NCBI RefSeq assembly: GCF_013410655.1
Contig: NZ_JACCFP010000001.1
Location: forward strand, 3,433,501-3,497,500
DNA from: Nocardioides thalensis
GTDB taxonomy: Bacteria; Actinomycetota; Actinomycetes; Propionibacteriales; Nocardioidaceae
Direction: 5' to 3'
DNA: 64,000 bases
Shown: in pieces, positions 38,121-47,379 of the stretch
How the letters are laid out: each line of letters opens with the position of its first letter
Position numbering within the stretch: the stretch's first letter is position 1
Notes under the pieces: model-generated
Told to the model about the DNA's origin: nothing
Seen by the model: the letters and a program-made list of their open reading frames with translations, nothing else
Databases searched by the model: none
Position numbers and translations under genes: made by a program

Positions 38121-39170
38121 TCAGCCGGCGAGAACCTCGGTCACCGGCAGGCTGGAGTCGGCCGGAAGGTCGAGCGGGGACGGCGTACGCCCCCGGGCGA
38201 CCATGGTCGAGCCGAGTGCGGCGACCATCGCGCCGTTGTCGGTGCACAGCCCGGGTCGGGGCACCCGCACCCGGATGCCGAGCTTGGCCGCCCGCTCCTC
38301 GGCCATCCCGCGCAGGCGGGAGTTGGCGGCGACGCCGCCACCGATGAGCAGGTCCTCGATGCCCTCGGACGACGCGGCGTCGAGCGCCTTGCGCACCAGC
38401 ACGTCGCAGACGGCCTCCTGGAACGACGCCGCCACGTCGGCGACGGGGACCGGCTCGCCGGAGCGCTCCCGCGCCTCGACCCAGCGCGCGACCGCGGTCT
38501 TGAGACCGGAGAACGAGAAGTCGAACCGGTGTCGCTCCAGGTCGCGGCGGCTGGTGAGGCCGCGCGGGAAGTCGATCGCGACGGTGCTGCCGTCGCGGGC
38601 GACGCGGTCGACGTGCGGGCCGCCGGGGAACGGCAGGCCGAGCAGGCGCGCGACCTTGTCGAACGCCTCGCCGGCGGCGTCGTCGATCGTCGCGCCCATC
38701 GGGTCGACGTCGCCGGTCACGTCGGTGACGCGCAGCAGGCTCGAGTGACCGCCGGAGACGAGCAGCGCGAGGCAGGGCTCGGGCAGTGGGCCGTGCTCGA
38801 GCTGGTCGACGGCCACGTGGGACGCGAGGTGGTTGACGCCGTAGAGCGGCTTGTCGAGCGCGAAGGCCAGCGACTTGGCCGCGGCTACCCCGACGAGCAG
38901 GGCGCCGGCGAGCCCGGGACCGTGGGTCACGGCGATCGCGTCGACGTCGGTCAGCGCGACGCCCGCCGTGTCGCACGCGCGCTCGATCGTCGGCACCATC
39001 GCCTCGAGGTGGGCGCGGCTCGCGACCTCGGGCACGACGCCGCCGAAGCGGGCGTGCTCGTCGACCGAGCTGGCGACCGCGTCGACCAGCAGGGTGTTGC
39101 CGCGCACGATGCCGACACCGGTCTCGTCGCACGAGGTCTCGATGCCGAGCACGAGGGGTTCGTCGGTCAT
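38121..39170 (-). CDS. tsaD: tRNA N6-threonylcarbamoyladenosine synthase subunit TsaD
   Basis: TsaD transfers the threonylcarbamoyl group to A37 of ANN-decoding tRNAs. The 349-residue ASKHA protein has [15 protein letters not shown] at the start, the metal-binding HLEAMVP and NHLASHV regions (about 110-140) and VSGGHSSLL near 158. The ATG at 39170 overlaps the rimI stop in ATGA. tsaB and tsaE, needed for the same reaction, lie immediately upstream. It converges with the ESX-like gene with no gap. Confidence 0.96.
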   Translation of the reverse strand: MTDEPLVLGIETSCDETGVGIVRGNTLLVDAVASSVDEHARFGGVVPEVASRAHLEAMVPTIERACDTAGVALTDVDAIAVTHGPGLAGALLVGVAAAKSLAFALDKPLYGVNHLASHVAVDQLEHGPLPEPCLALLVSGGHSSLLRVTDVTGDVDPMGATIDDAAGEAFDKVARLLGLPFPGGPHVDRVARDGSTVAIDFPRGLTSRRDLERHRFDFSFSGLKTAVARWVEARERSGEPVPVADVAASFQEAVCDVLVRKALDAASSEGIEDLLIGGGVAANSRLRGMAEERAAKLGIRVRVPRPGLCTDNGAMVAALGSTMVARGRTPSPLDLPADSSLPVTEVLAG

Positions 39171-39634
39171 GCGGTCCATCCTTCCTCGCGGAGTGATCGT
39201 TCGAGGACCAGGGCGGCACTCCCGTCGCGGAAGTAGCGCGCCCGGCGCGCGATCTCGACGAACCCGGTCGCCGAGTAGAGGGCCAGCGCCGGGTGGTTGT
39301 CCTCGTGCACCTCCAGCAGCAGCCGTACGGCGCCCGCGGCCCGCGCGTGCGCGGCTGCTGCCGCGACGAGCGCCGCTCCGACGCCCAGCTTGCGCGCCGA
39401 CTGCGGGACGGCGATCCGCTGCAGCTCCGCGACGTCGTCGACGACGCTGACGGCGGCGTAGCCCGCGAAGGCGTCGTCGTCCTCGGCGACCAGGTAGGAC
39501 AGGCCGGGGACGATGCCGGCCACGCCCTCGTGGACCATCACCGCGGACCACGGCACCAGCAGGAACGAGGACGTGTCGAGCTCGGCGATCGCGGCGACGT
39601 CGGCCTCGCCGGCCGCCCGGACGACCAGCGTCAC
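39167..39634 (-). CDS. rimI: ribosomal protein S18-alanine N-acetyltransferase-like protein
   Basis: This 155-residue GNAT protein has the acetyl-CoA loop [16 protein letters not shown] near residue 82 and the RimI-like segment [30 protein letters not shown]. RimI acetylates the N-terminus of ribosomal protein S18, and actinobacterial RimI can act on other N-termini. The GTG at 39634 overlaps the tsaB stop. Its position between tsaB and tsaD is conserved in actinobacteria. Confidence 0.9.
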   Translation of the reverse strand: MTLVVRAAGEADVAAIAELDTSSFLLVPWSAVMVHEGVAGIVPGLSYLVAEDDDAFAGYAAVSVVDDVAELQRIAVPQSARKLGVGAALVAAAAAHARAAGAVRLLLEVHEDNHPALALYSATGFVEIARRARYFRDGSAALVLERSLREEGWTA

Positions 39635-40269
39635 GAGACCGGCTTCGGCGCGCGGGGGATCTCGGCGTCGGGACGGCGCAGGTAGAGCGGCTCTGGGTCG
39701 GAGAGCTCGACCAGCTCGTCGGCGACGGCGCGGGCGAGCCACCCGGCCGACGGGCGCAACGGGCCCCGCGCGCCCGGGAAGTGGTCGGCGTAGATCTCGG
39801 CGCCCTCGCCCACAACCGGTCCCCTCGTCGTCGCCTCGGCGGGCCGCACCACGGCGGGCCCGTCCACCCGGTGGCCGTCGCCGTCGTAGGTCGCGAGGTA
39901 GACCTCCTTGCGCCGCGCGTCGGTCGCGACCGCGAACGGGCCGTCCACGGTGTGCCGGGCCACCGCCTCGACAGCGAGCACGTCGAGCGAGCAGGCGCCG
40001 TAGACCGGGACCTCCAGCGCGTGGCCGAGCGTGCGCGCGGTGACCAGCCCGACGCGCAGGCCGGTGAACGGTCCCGGGCCGACCCCGACCGCGATCGCCG
40101 TCAGGTCGCGCGCGGCGAGGCCGCTGCGCCGTACGACCTCCTCGATGAGGGGCATCAGCTGCTCACCGTGCTTCATCGACTGCTCGGAGGCGAGCTCGCC
40201 GACGGCGTCGGTGCCGTCGTGGAGCGCGACGGTGACGGTCGGCGAGGCGGTGTCGAAGGCGAGCAGCAC
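39631..40269 (-). CDS. tsaB: tRNA threonylcarbamoyladenosine biosynthesis protein TsaB
   Basis: This 212-residue paralogue of TsaD serves as its dimer partner. It starts [16 protein letters not shown] and has [14 protein letters not shown] near residue 62, both family hallmarks, but lacks the TsaD metal-binding histidines. The GTG at 40269 is preceded by TAGCCT with a 7-base spacer, located in the 14-base gap after tsaE, so tsaB-rimI-tsaD may also be transcribed separately from the upstream genes. Confidence 0.94.
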   Translation of the reverse strand: MLLAFDTASPTVTVALHDGTDAVGELASEQSMKHGEQLMPLIEEVVRRSGLAARDLTAIAVGVGPGPFTGLRVGLVTARTLGHALEVPVYGACSLDVLAVEAVARHTVDGPFAVATDARRKEVYLATYDGDGHRVDGPAVVRPAEATTRGPVVGEGAEIYADHFPGARGPLRPSAGWLARAVADELVELSDPEPLYLRRPDAEIPRAPKPVS

Positions 40270-40276
40270 GGAGCCG

Positions 40277-40282
40277 AGGCTA
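40277..40282 (-). promoter_or_regulatory. -10 hexamer for leaderless tsaB
   Basis: TAGCCT on the minus strand ends 7 bases before the tsaB GTG, inside the gap between tsaE and tsaB. Confidence 0.45.
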
Positions 40283-40283
40283 C

Positions 40284-41228
40284 CTAGAAGCGGACGCCGA
40301 CCCAGCGGCCCCCGATCGGGTCGATCTCGACCCGGCGCGGATCGGGACCGTCGAGCGGCGCATCGCCGGCGGTGGCGCGGTGGATGCGGACCTCCAGCGG
40401 CGCGTCGGAGAGCGCCTCGGCGAGGCCCTCGCCCCACTCCACGACGGTGACCGCCTCGTCGAGGTCGGTGTCGAGGTCGAGGTCGTCGAGCTCGGCGGCG
40501 CCGTCGAGCCGGTAGGCGTCGACGTGGACGAGCGCGGGACCGTCGGACAGCGACGGGTGCACTCGGGCGATCACGAACGTGGGCGAGGTGACGTCGCCCC
40601 GGACGCCAAGGCCCGCGCCGAGACCCTGGGTGAACGTGGTCTTGCCCGCGCCGAGCTCGCCGCTGAGCACGAGCACGTCGCCGGCGCGGAGCTGGCGGGC
40701 GACCCGGCCGCCGAGCTCGCGCATCGCGTCGCCGTCGGGGACGTCGACCCAGGTCGGGAGGCCGCGCCCGAGCTCGACGTACGGCGACCGCCGGCCGATC
40801 TCGGTGAACCCCTGGCGCTCCCAGAACCGTGCGGTGTGCGGCAGCTCCTCGCGCGCGACGACGATCGCGCGCCGGGCCTTGCCCGCCTCGAGCTCCGCCG
40901 CGGTCCGGAGCGCGGTCCGCACCAGTGCGTGCGCCGCGCCGGTGCCGCGCGCGGCCGGCGTCAGGCCGAACCGGCGCAGGAACACGGTCTCGTGGTCGGG
41001 CGAGGGGTCGAGCTGGACGGCGCCGACGACCTCGTCGTCGACGACCACGAGCAGCCCGCAGCCGCGGGCGAGCCGCTCGGCGATGCTCTCCTCGGTGTCG
41101 GACAGCGCATCGGTGGGCGGGTCGAGCGCGGGCCGGTCGGCGAACGCCTCGCGGACGACGTCGGCGACGACGCCGGCCGCCTCCGGGCCGACCCGGCGGA
41201 CCTCGGGTCCCTCGGCGCGCGGGCTCAC
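40284..41228 (-). CDS. tsaE: GNAT acetyltransferase-TsaE ATPase fusion
   Basis: In this 314-residue fusion, residues 10-150 form a GNAT domain (RFGLTPAARGTGAAHALV near 86-103 is the acetyl-CoA loop). Residues 165-314 are TsaE, with Walker A GELGAGKT (190-197) and the TsaE segments DVTSPTFVI and VHVDAYRL. TsaE ATPase activity resets the TsaBD complex in t6A synthesis. The GTG at 41228 overlaps the stop of the alpha/beta hydrolase in GTGA, and no separate start for TsaE alone is obvious. The GNAT substrate is unknown. Confidence 0.9.
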   Translation of the reverse strand: MSPRAEGPEVRRVGPEAAGVVADVVREAFADRPALDPPTDALSDTEESIAERLARGCGLLVVVDDEVVGAVQLDPSPDHETVFLRRFGLTPAARGTGAAHALVRTALRTAAELEAGKARRAIVVAREELPHTARFWERQGFTEIGRRSPYVELGRGLPTWVDVPDGDAMRELGGRVARQLRAGDVLVLSGELGAGKTTFTQGLGAGLGVRGDVTSPTFVIARVHPSLSDGPALVHVDAYRLDGAAELDDLDLDTDLDEAVTVVEWGEGLAEALSDAPLEVRIHRATAGDAPLDGPDPRRVEIDPIGGRWVGVRF

Positions 41229-42313
41229 CGGGCGGAGGTGCCGGTCGTCGCGGCGGTGATCAGCTGGTCGAGCTCGGCGTTGACGTGGTCGTGCCGCTCG
41301 AGCAGGACCATGTGGCCGGCGCCCTCGCACTCCAGCAGGCGGGAGCCGGGGATGCGCGAGTGCAGCTTGCGGGAGTGGCCGATCGAGGTGAGCTTGTCGG
41401 TCGTGCCGCAGATGATCGACGTCGGCACCCGGCCGAGCGCCTCGACGCAGTCGAACTTGTCGAGGCTGGCGAAGTGCGGGAAGAACTCCGCGACCACCTC
41501 GAACGGGGTGGCCGAGAGCATCTCGTCGACGAACTCGACGTACCCCTGGGGCACCTCGTCGCCGAACGCGAAGCGGTCGGTGGCGACGGTCGCGATCGCG
41601 CCACCGAACCGGCGGAAGGTGTCGACCATCCGGTGGCCGGGCCGCAGCACCCGCATCGCGCGCCGGGTCATCGGTCCGCTCAGCCGGGCGGGCAGCATCG
41701 GCAGCAGCATCCGGCCGGTGTCGAGGCCGCCGGCGGTCGTCGAGATGAGGCCGACGCCCACGACCTTGTCGCCGATCAGCTCGGGGAACTGCTCGGTGAG
41801 GGACACGATCGTCATGCCGCCCATCGAGTGGCCCACCAGGACGACGGGCCCGTCGGGTGCGGTGGCGTCGATGACCGCCTTGAGGTCGCGTCCGAGCTGC
41901 TCGAACGTCGAGTGCTCGCGGTCGGACTGGCCCGACCGGCCGTGGGAGCGCTGGTCGTAGTAGACGCTGCGCACGAGGTTGCGGTAGGCCGCCCGCTGGA
42001 AGTGCCAGCAGTCGAGGTTGAGGCAGTAGCCGTGCGCGAAGACCACCGTGACGTCGGGCTGCGCGCCGCGCAGCCGCTGCAGGAGTCCCCCGCCGACGGC
42101 GCCGTGGTCGACCTCGTCGACCTCGACGTGGAGCGGCACACCGTCCTCGGCGACGACCGTGATCGGCTCGGAGCGCAGCGAGCCGAACGCGATCTGCTCC
42201 CCCGCTCGGCGGCTGATCGAGCGTTGCTGCCGCAGCAGGTTGACCGCGCCGCCGGCGGCGGCGATGCCGACCGCGCCGGCGAGGGTGCCGAGGATGCGTC
42301 CGCGGGTGCTCAT
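41225..42313 (-). CDS. alpha/beta hydrolase
   Basis: In this 362-residue protein, an N-terminal hydrophobic segment (about 8-26) may be a membrane anchor or signal. The alpha/beta fold has the oxyanion strand VVFAHGYCLN near 94 and the nucleophile elbow VGHSMGG near 164. The Asp is probably in CGTTDK near 318, and His lies in GAGHMVLLE near 342. The substrate is unknown. It overlaps alr upstream and the GNAT-tsaE gene downstream, so it is part of the cell-wall/t6A gene chain. Confidence 0.88.
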   Translation of the reverse strand: MSTRGRILGTLAGAVGIAAAGGAVNLLRQQRSISRRAGEQIAFGSLRSEPITVVAEDGVPLHVEVDEVDHGAVGGGLLQRLRGAQPDVTVVFAHGYCLNLDCWHFQRAAYRNLVRSVYYDQRSHGRSGQSDREHSTFEQLGRDLKAVIDATAPDGPVVLVGHSMGGMTIVSLTEQFPELIGDKVVGVGLISTTAGGLDTGRMLLPMLPARLSGPMTRRAMRVLRPGHRMVDTFRRFGGAIATVATDRFAFGDEVPQGYVEFVDEMLSATPFEVVAEFFPHFASLDKFDCVEALGRVPTSIICGTTDKLTSIGHSRKLHSRIPGSRLLECEGAGHMVLLERHDHVNAELDQLITAATTGTSAR

Positions 42314-43455
42314 CGGCCCACCTCGCTGTCGACGTACCTGCGGGGCATGCGACCTCCGATCCTGGTGACGATCTCGTAGTTGATGGTGCCGCACGCCTCG
42401 GCCCAGTCCTGGGCGGTCGGTACGCCGGCCGCGGGCGGTCCGAAGAGCACGACCGCCTCGCCCGCGTCGGGGCGGTCGCCGCCGAGGTCGACCACGACCT
42501 GGTCCATGCAGACCCGACCCCGGATCGGGCGGCGCTTGCCGCCCACGCCGACCTCGGCGCCGTGGTGCGGGCCGGACGCGTGGCGGGGCACGCCGTCGCC
42601 GTAGCCGACCGGCACCAGGCCGACCGTCGTCGGGCGGTCGGCGGTCCAGAGATGGCCGTAGGAGACCGAGTCACCGGCCGCGAGGTCCTTGACCATCGCC
42701 AGCCGCGCGCGCACGGTCATCGCGGGCACCAGCCCGAGGTCCTGGGTGTGACCGGGGGCGGGGTCGAGGCCGTAGACGGCGATGCCGCAGCGGACGGCGT
42801 CGAACCGCGCGCCGGGGCGCAGCACCGCGGCGGCCGAGTTGGCCAGGTGCCGCAGGTCGGGCCTGAGGCCGGCCTCCTCGGCGAGGGCGAGCGCCTCGTG
42901 GAAGCGGGCCTCCTGCTGGTCGTTGGCCGGGTGGTCGGGCTCGTCGGCGCAGGCGAAGTGGGACCAGACGCCGGTGACCTTCCAGCTGCCCGCGAGCTCG
43001 CCGGCGCGGGCGCGCTCGAAGAACGCCGCCCAGTCCGCACGGGGTGCACCGCCGCGCGAGAGCCCGGTGTCGACCTTGAGCTGCACCCGGGCACGGAGGC
43101 CGGCCTCCGTGGCACCCGCGGCGATCTCGTCGAGCTCGGCCACCGAGTAGGCCGTCACGTCGATGCCGGCGGCGATCGCCGCGGCGTAGTCCTCGCCGGG
43201 CACGGTCAGCCAGCAGAGCAGGCGACCGCGGTCGCCGGCGGCGCGGAGCGCGAGCGCCTCGTCGATGGTGGCGGTGGCCAGCCACTCGGCTCCGCCGTCG
43301 CGCGCGGCGCGGGCGGACTCGACCATCCCGTGGCCGTAGCCGTCGGCCTTCACGACCGCGATCAGCGGCACCCCGGCCAGCTCGCGGAGACGCCGCACGT
43401 TGGCCCGGATCGCCGCCAGGTCGACGACGATCTCGGCGCGGTTCGCGGCGGGCAC
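42310..43455 (-). CDS. alr: alanine racemase
   Basis: This PLP enzyme makes D-alanine for peptidoglycan. The 381 residues match the family. PLP-binding Lys36 is in AVVKADGYGHG, and the second catalytic residue, a Tyr, lies in GDSVSYGHLW in the C-terminal domain, followed by RVCMDQ. The GTG at 43455 is preceded by TGG-GAGAAT, an extended -10 candidate with a 7-base spacer. The stop overlaps the alpha/beta hydrolase start in ATGA. Confidence 0.96.
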   Translation of the reverse strand: MPAANRAEIVVDLAAIRANVRRLRELAGVPLIAVVKADGYGHGMVESARAARDGGAEWLATATIDEALALRAAGDRGRLLCWLTVPGEDYAAAIAAGIDVTAYSVAELDEIAAGATEAGLRARVQLKVDTGLSRGGAPRADWAAFFERARAGELAGSWKVTGVWSHFACADEPDHPANDQQEARFHEALALAEEAGLRPDLRHLANSAAAVLRPGARFDAVRCGIAVYGLDPAPGHTQDLGLVPAMTVRARLAMVKDLAAGDSVSYGHLWTADRPTTVGLVPVGYGDGVPRHASGPHHGAEVGVGGKRRPIRGRVCMDQVVVDLGGDRPDAGEAVVLFGPPAAGVPTAQDWAEACGTINYEIVTRIGGRMPRRYVDSEVGR

Positions 43456-43462
43456 GGGTCCG

Positions 43463-43471
43463 ATTCTCCCA
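43463..43471 (-). promoter_or_regulatory. extended -10 candidate for alr
   Basis: TGG-GAGAAT on the minus strand ends 7 bases before the alr GTG. The same TGN-GAGAAT form precedes the starts at 46228 and 50025. Confidence 0.4.
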
Positions 43472-44935
43472 TCACGGGTGCAGGAGGGCGGAGATCAGCC
43501 CCGGCAGGGCGTGCGCCACGTCACCCGCGACGACGGGCCCGCCGCGGCTGGCCAGGGTGGCTGCCGCGCCGTGCAGCCAGGAGCCGGCGGACGCGGCGTC
43601 GTACGGCGTGAGGCCGGAGGCGAGCAGCGCCCCGACGACGCCACCGAGCACGTCACCGGCGCCCGCCGTGGCGAGCCAGGGCGTGCCGGACATCGTGACG
43701 CGGACCCGACCGTCGGGAGCAGCGACCAGGGTGCGGCGCCCCTTCAGGAGCACGACGGCGTCGTACGTCGCAGCGGCGGCGCGGGCGTGCGCCAGCGGCC
43801 TGGCCTCGACCTCCGCCCGGTCGGCGCCGACCATCGCGGCCAGCTCGCCGGCGTGCGGCGTGAGCACTGCGGGGCACCCGCGCGCCAGGTCGGCGTGGGC
43901 GAGCGCGTCGGCGTCGACGACGAGCGGCACGTCGTCCGCCAGCGCCTCCTCGAGGGTTCCGCGGGCCCCGTCGGCGCTTCCCGAGCCGACGACCCAGGCC
44001 TGCACCCGGCCACCCCCGACGACCTCCGGGTGCGCGGCGCGCACCAGGTCGAGGACCTCGCGGTCGCCGACGTAGCGCACCATCCCGGCCAGCCCGCACG
44101 ACGCGCCGGCGACGCTGAGGAGGCCGGCTCCCGGGTAGGTCGCGCTGCCGGCACGCACGCCGACCACGCCACGGGTGTACTTGTGCGCGTCCGGGTCCGG
44201 CGTCGGGAGGAGGACCGCGACGTCGTCGGCCTGCAGCGCCTCGACCGGCGCCGCCGGGAGGTGCGGGTCGAGGCCGATGTCGACGAGGTGTACGGCGCCG
44301 GCCGCCTGCGCGGCGGGGTCGACCAGCAGCGCGGCCTTGTGGGTGCCGAACGTGACCGTCACGTCGGCGCTCACGGAGGAGTCGCCCAGCTCGCCGGTGT
44401 CGACGTCGACCCCGGAGGGCACGTCGACCGCCACCACCGGCACGCCCGCGAGCGCGTCGAGGGCGGCGACCGCCTCCGGCTTGAGCCCCGCCCGGCCGCC
44501 GATCCCGACGATGCCGTCCAGCACGACGTCGAAGGGTCTCGATACGGTCGCTCGCTGCGCTCGCTCCCTACTCGACCAACCTAGGCTGGTCGAGTAGGCC
44601 GAGCCGCTAGGCGAGGACGTATCGAGACCCCTTGTTCTGCCCCCGGCCTGCCGCAGCGCGGCGAGGCCACCCGGGTGGGCGTTCTCCGACAGCAGCCACG
44701 CCTCGACGTACGCGCCCCGGCGCGCGAGCACCGCGCCGGCGTACAGCGCGTCGCCGCCGTTGTCGCCGGACCCGACGAGCAGGCACACCCGGCGGCCGTA
44801 GGCCCCGCCGAGGTAGTCGACGACGGCGTGGGCAAGGCCGTAGGCGGCGCGCTGCATCAGCGCGCCGCCCGGGAGAGTGGCCATCAGGGCCGCCTCGCCC
44901 TCCCTGACCTGCTCGACGGTGTGCGCACGGATCAC
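43472..44935 (-). CDS. nnr: bifunctional NAD(P)HX epimerase/dehydratase with in-frame repeat insertion
   Basis: This 487-residue protein repairs hydrated NAD(P)H. The N-terminal epimerase half has VGSGDNGGDAL (54-64), and the C-terminal ADP-dependent dehydratase half has LTPHAGELAAM and the ATP-type motif TAGAGDVLGG. Residues ~102-134 (starting RGLDTSSPSG) are encoded by a 97-base palindromic element, not by typical family sequence, and sit between the epimerase strand GLAALRQAGG and DVVLDGIVGIGG. The frame stays open. The GTG at 44935 overlaps the stop of the membrane protein gene upstream. Confidence 0.9.
   Translation of the reverse strand: MIRAHTVEQVREGEAALMATLPGGALMQRAAYGLAHAVVDYLGGAYGRRVCLLVGSGDNGGDALYAGAVLARRGAYVEAWLLSENAHPGGLAALRQAGGRTRGLDTSSPSGSAYSTSLGWSSRERAQRATVSRPFDVVLDGIVGIGGRAGLKPEAVAALDALAGVPVVAVDVPSGVDVDTGELGDSSVSADVTVTFGTHKAALLVDPAAQAAGAVHLVDIGLDPHLPAAPVEALQADDVAVLLPTPDPDAHKYTRGVVGVRAGSATYPGAGLLSVAGASCGLAGMVRYVGDREVLDLVRAAHPEVVGGGRVQAWVVGSGSADGARGTLEEALADDVPLVVDADALAHADLARGCPAVLTPHAGELAAMVGADRAEVEARPLAHARAAAATYDAVVLLKGRRTLVAAPDGRVRVTMSGTPWLATAGAGDVLGGVVGALLASGLTPYDAASAGSWLHGAAATLASRGGPVVAGDVAHALPGLISALLHP
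44534..44630. repeat. palindromic repeat element inside nnr
   Basis: The outer arms GGGTCTCGATACG (44534-44546) and CGTATCGAGACCC (44618-44630) are exact complements. Inner arms CCTACTCGACCA (44567-44578) and TGGTCGAGTAGG (44587-44598) are also exact. Between them lie CGCTCGCTGCGCTCGCTCC-type sequences. I recall the GGTCTCGATACG...TGGTCGAGTAGG wording as a dispersed intergenic repeat of Nocardioides-type genomes. Here it is translated on the minus strand. Confidence 0.85.
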
Positions 44936-46119
44936 CCGCTCACGCTAGCGGGAGCGAGGGCTGCCGCGGCGCTCTGCGCGGGGTGCCGGCGCAGGTGGTA
45001 GGCCACGCCGGCGGCGACCAGCAGGGGGCCCCAGATCGGGAACGGCATCAGGACGAGGATCTCGACGACGGGCATCTCGGCCTCCTCGCCCACCAGTCCC
45101 ATCTGCACGGTGGCGCGACCGGCGACCGTGATCGCCAGCCCCGCTCCGATGGCGGTCAGCGCCGGCCAGCCCGGCGACACCGGCCGGCCGCCCTTGCCGG
45201 GCATCCACTGGGGGTAGACGGTGCCCCACCGGGCGAGCAGCCCGAGCGTCAGGACGATGGCGCCGACGGCGGCGAGCCCCAGGCAGATGCCGAAGACCCT
45301 CATCCCGGGCTCGGCGTCGAGGTCCCCGCCGTTGGTGAAGGCCGGCCACGGGGTCAGCCACGTCATCCGGATCGCTGCGTACGGCGCCGGGCCGAGCGCG
45401 GCGAGGAGCGTGACCCACCAGCCCCAGTCGCGGCGCGGTGCGACGTACCTCGTGGACGCCGGGCGGTCGCCCCACCAGCGCAGGCCCGAGAGCCGCAGCG
45501 CCAGCAGGGCCCACGCCACGCCGCCGCCGAACGCGACCAGGTTGAGGATCATCCCGACGCCGGCGCGGCGCAGGCCCGAGCCGAGGCCTCGCCAGAACTC
45601 CTCGGCGGCCGCGCCGTCGGCGCCGAGCGCGAACGCGACCGTCACGGCGGCCGCGACCAGCCCGGCGACCACCCACCGGAGCGCCGGGCTGCGGACTGCC
45701 GCCGCCCCCAGGTACAGCAACAGCGCGGGCGGGCCGAGGATCGCGGTCGCGTAGCCCATCGTCACGAGCAGGGTGAGGTCGGTGAACGCGAGCAGGTGGA
45801 CGCCGCCGAGGATCGCGGCAGCGACGCACGCCGCCCGGGACGCACGGGTTGCCCGCGCGATCGCGAGCGACAGCAGGACCCCGCCGAACGCGACCGCCAG
45901 CAGCGACCACGAGGCGGCCGTGGGGTCGACGAGGTTGAACTGCGAGCCGGTCTCGGCGTCGGGGCGGAGATGGTCGGGATAGGTCTCCGGTCGGGCGAGC
46001 CACGATCCGGCGGCCGCGGCGATCAGGGCGCTGACCAGGCCGGTCAGTGCGGCGAGGGCCGCGGGCGGTGCCGCCGGCCCCGACGGAGCGGCGACGGGAG
46101 GGGTTTCGGTCTTCGTCAT
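44932..46119 (-). CDS. multi-pass integral membrane protein of unknown function
   Basis: This 395-residue protein has about ten predicted membrane helices and short loops; the Pro/Ala-rich N-terminus (about 1-22) is cytoplasmic or disordered. Trp-rich loops (EEFWRGLGSGLRR, RWWGDRP) separate the two halves. I recognise no family. The ATG at 46119 lies in a 108-base divergent gap with a histidine kinase gene, so the kinase pair may sense or regulate it. Its stop overlaps the nnr start in GTGA. Confidence 0.7.
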   Translation of the reverse strand: MTKTETPPVAAPSGPAAPPAALAALTGLVSALIAAAAGSWLARPETYPDHLRPDAETGSQFNLVDPTAASWSLLAVAFGGVLLSLAIARATRASRAACVAAAILGGVHLLAFTDLTLLVTMGYATAILGPPALLLYLGAAAVRSPALRWVVAGLVAAAVTVAFALGADGAAAEEFWRGLGSGLRRAGVGMILNLVAFGGGVAWALLALRLSGLRWWGDRPASTRYVAPRRDWGWWVTLLAALGPAPYAAIRMTWLTPWPAFTNGGDLDAEPGMRVFGICLGLAAVGAIVLTLGLLARWGTVYPQWMPGKGGRPVSPGWPALTAIGAGLAITVAGRATVQMGLVGEEAEMPVVEILVLMPFPIWGPLLVAAGVAYHLRRHPAQSAAAALAPASVSG

Positions 46120-46212
46120 GCCCCCACGGTCGTCCGGGCGGCCGGCCCGCCGACTCCCGCTGCCGGGGGAACCGCCTCCCCCGCGCGAGGGGGTCGCGGG
46201 CCGCCTGCCGGC

Positions 46213-46221
46213 TGCGAGAAT
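46213..46221 (+). promoter_or_regulatory. extended -10 candidate for histidine kinase gene
   Basis: TGC-GAGAAT ends 6 bases before the ATG at 46228; the upstream string GCTGCGAGAAT is identical before coaA. Confidence 0.4.
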
Positions 46222-46227
46222 CCCGGT

Positions 46228-47379
46228 ATGGCCCAGCTCCGCGACCGGATCGTCCTGCGCGTCGTCTTCGTGCTGATCGGCGCGGCCCTGGCGTTGGCCA
46301 TCGCCATCCTCGACGTCACGATCATCGCGCTGCTCGTCGAGGACTCCGGGCTCCCCTTCTGGACGCTGGCGGCCTTCGGCGCCGTGGTCGTCGTGGTGCC
46401 GCTCTGCGCGCTCGGGCTGATCCCCGCGATGCGGACCGTGGAGGGCGTGGCGGCCACCTCGCTGCTCGGGGTCGACCTCCCCGGCGCCCTGGAGCCGGCG
46501 CGCACGAGCGCCCAGCGCGGCCGCACGCTGGCCTGGTTCGTGCTGCACGTCCTCGCCGGGTCCGTCGTGGTCGCGGCGGTGGCCGGGGCCGTGGTCGTGA
46601 CCGGGCTCCTGGTCGCACCCCTGCTCCTGGGCGCGCTGATCGTCGCAGCCCTGCTGGGGGCGGGTCTCGCCCGGATCGCACCGCGGCTGCTGGGCCCGTC
46701 GTACGGCGAGCGGCTCGCGCTGCTGGAGCGCGACATGGACCGCGCGGTGGAGCGCAACCGGCTCGCCCGCGAGATCCACGACAGCGTCGGGCACGCCCTG
46801 TCGCTGGTCACCGTCCAGGCGGGCGCGGCACGCCGGGTCCTCGACACCGACCGCACGTTCGCGGTCAACGCCCTCGAGGCCATCGAACAGGCCGCGCGCG
46901 ACGCGGCCGCCGACCTCGACCACGTGCTCGGGCTGCTCCGGGAGGACGGGGACACCCGGCACCTGCCCGCGGCCGACCTCGGCGCGCTCGACGCGCTGGT
47001 GCGCGCGACCCGGGCCGCCGGGCTTGACCTCGAGCACCGCTCGCCCCGCCCGCTCGGCGAGCTGCCGGGCGTGGTCAGCCGCGAGGGCTACCGCGTTGTC
47101 CAGGAGGCGCTGACCAACGCCCTGCGCTACTCCGCCGACAGCACCGCGACCCTGAGCCTGGTCCGCGACGACGGCCGGCTGCTGATCGAGGTCGAGAACC
47201 CGGTCGACGCGGGCCGGCCGTCCGGCCGACCGCGGGAGGGCCACGGCCTGCGCGGCATCTCCGAGCGGGTGCAGGCCCTCGGGGGCTCGCTCGTCGCCGG
47301 GCCCGTCGACGGGCGCTGGCGGACCACGGCGACGATCCCGGTCGCCCCGCCCGCCGGCTCGGGCAGGATGGACCGGTGA
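46228..47379 (+). CDS. sensor histidine kinase with membrane sensor domain
   Basis: This 383-residue NarL-type kinase has four membrane helices (about 8-28, 45-65, 105-128, 130-150) forming a compact sensor domain of the kind common in Streptomyces kinases. The phospho-acceptor is His184 in REIHDSVGHALSL, with the N box VVQEALTNALRYS and G box GHGLRGISERV. The partner regulator start overlaps its stop in GTGA. It may sense cell-envelope stress, but this is inference from the domain type. Confidence 0.9.
   Translation: MAQLRDRIVLRVVFVLIGAALALAIAILDVTIIALLVEDSGLPFWTLAAFGAVVVVVPLCALGLIPAMRTVEGVAATSLLGVDLPGALEPARTSAQRGRTLAWFVLHVLAGSVVVAAVAGAVVVTGLLVAPLLLGALIVAALLGAGLARIAPRLLGPSYGERLALLERDMDRAVERNRLAREIHDSVGHALSLVTVQAGAARRVLDTDRTFAVNALEAIEQAARDAAADLDHVLGLLREDGDTRHLPAADLGALDALVRATRAAGLDLEHRSPRPLGELPGVVSREGYRVVQEALTNALRYSADSTATLSLVRDDGRLLIEVENPVDAGRPSGRPREGHGLRGISERVQALGGSLVAGPVDGRWRTTATIPVAPPAGSGRMDR

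Noticed and set aside
44534..44630. Palindrome in nnr considered as a transcription terminator marking two separate genes (epimerase and dehydratase)
   Set aside because: The frame is continuous through it, both halves match the fused bifunctional enzyme, and the element lies within the epimerase half rather than at the domain junction.
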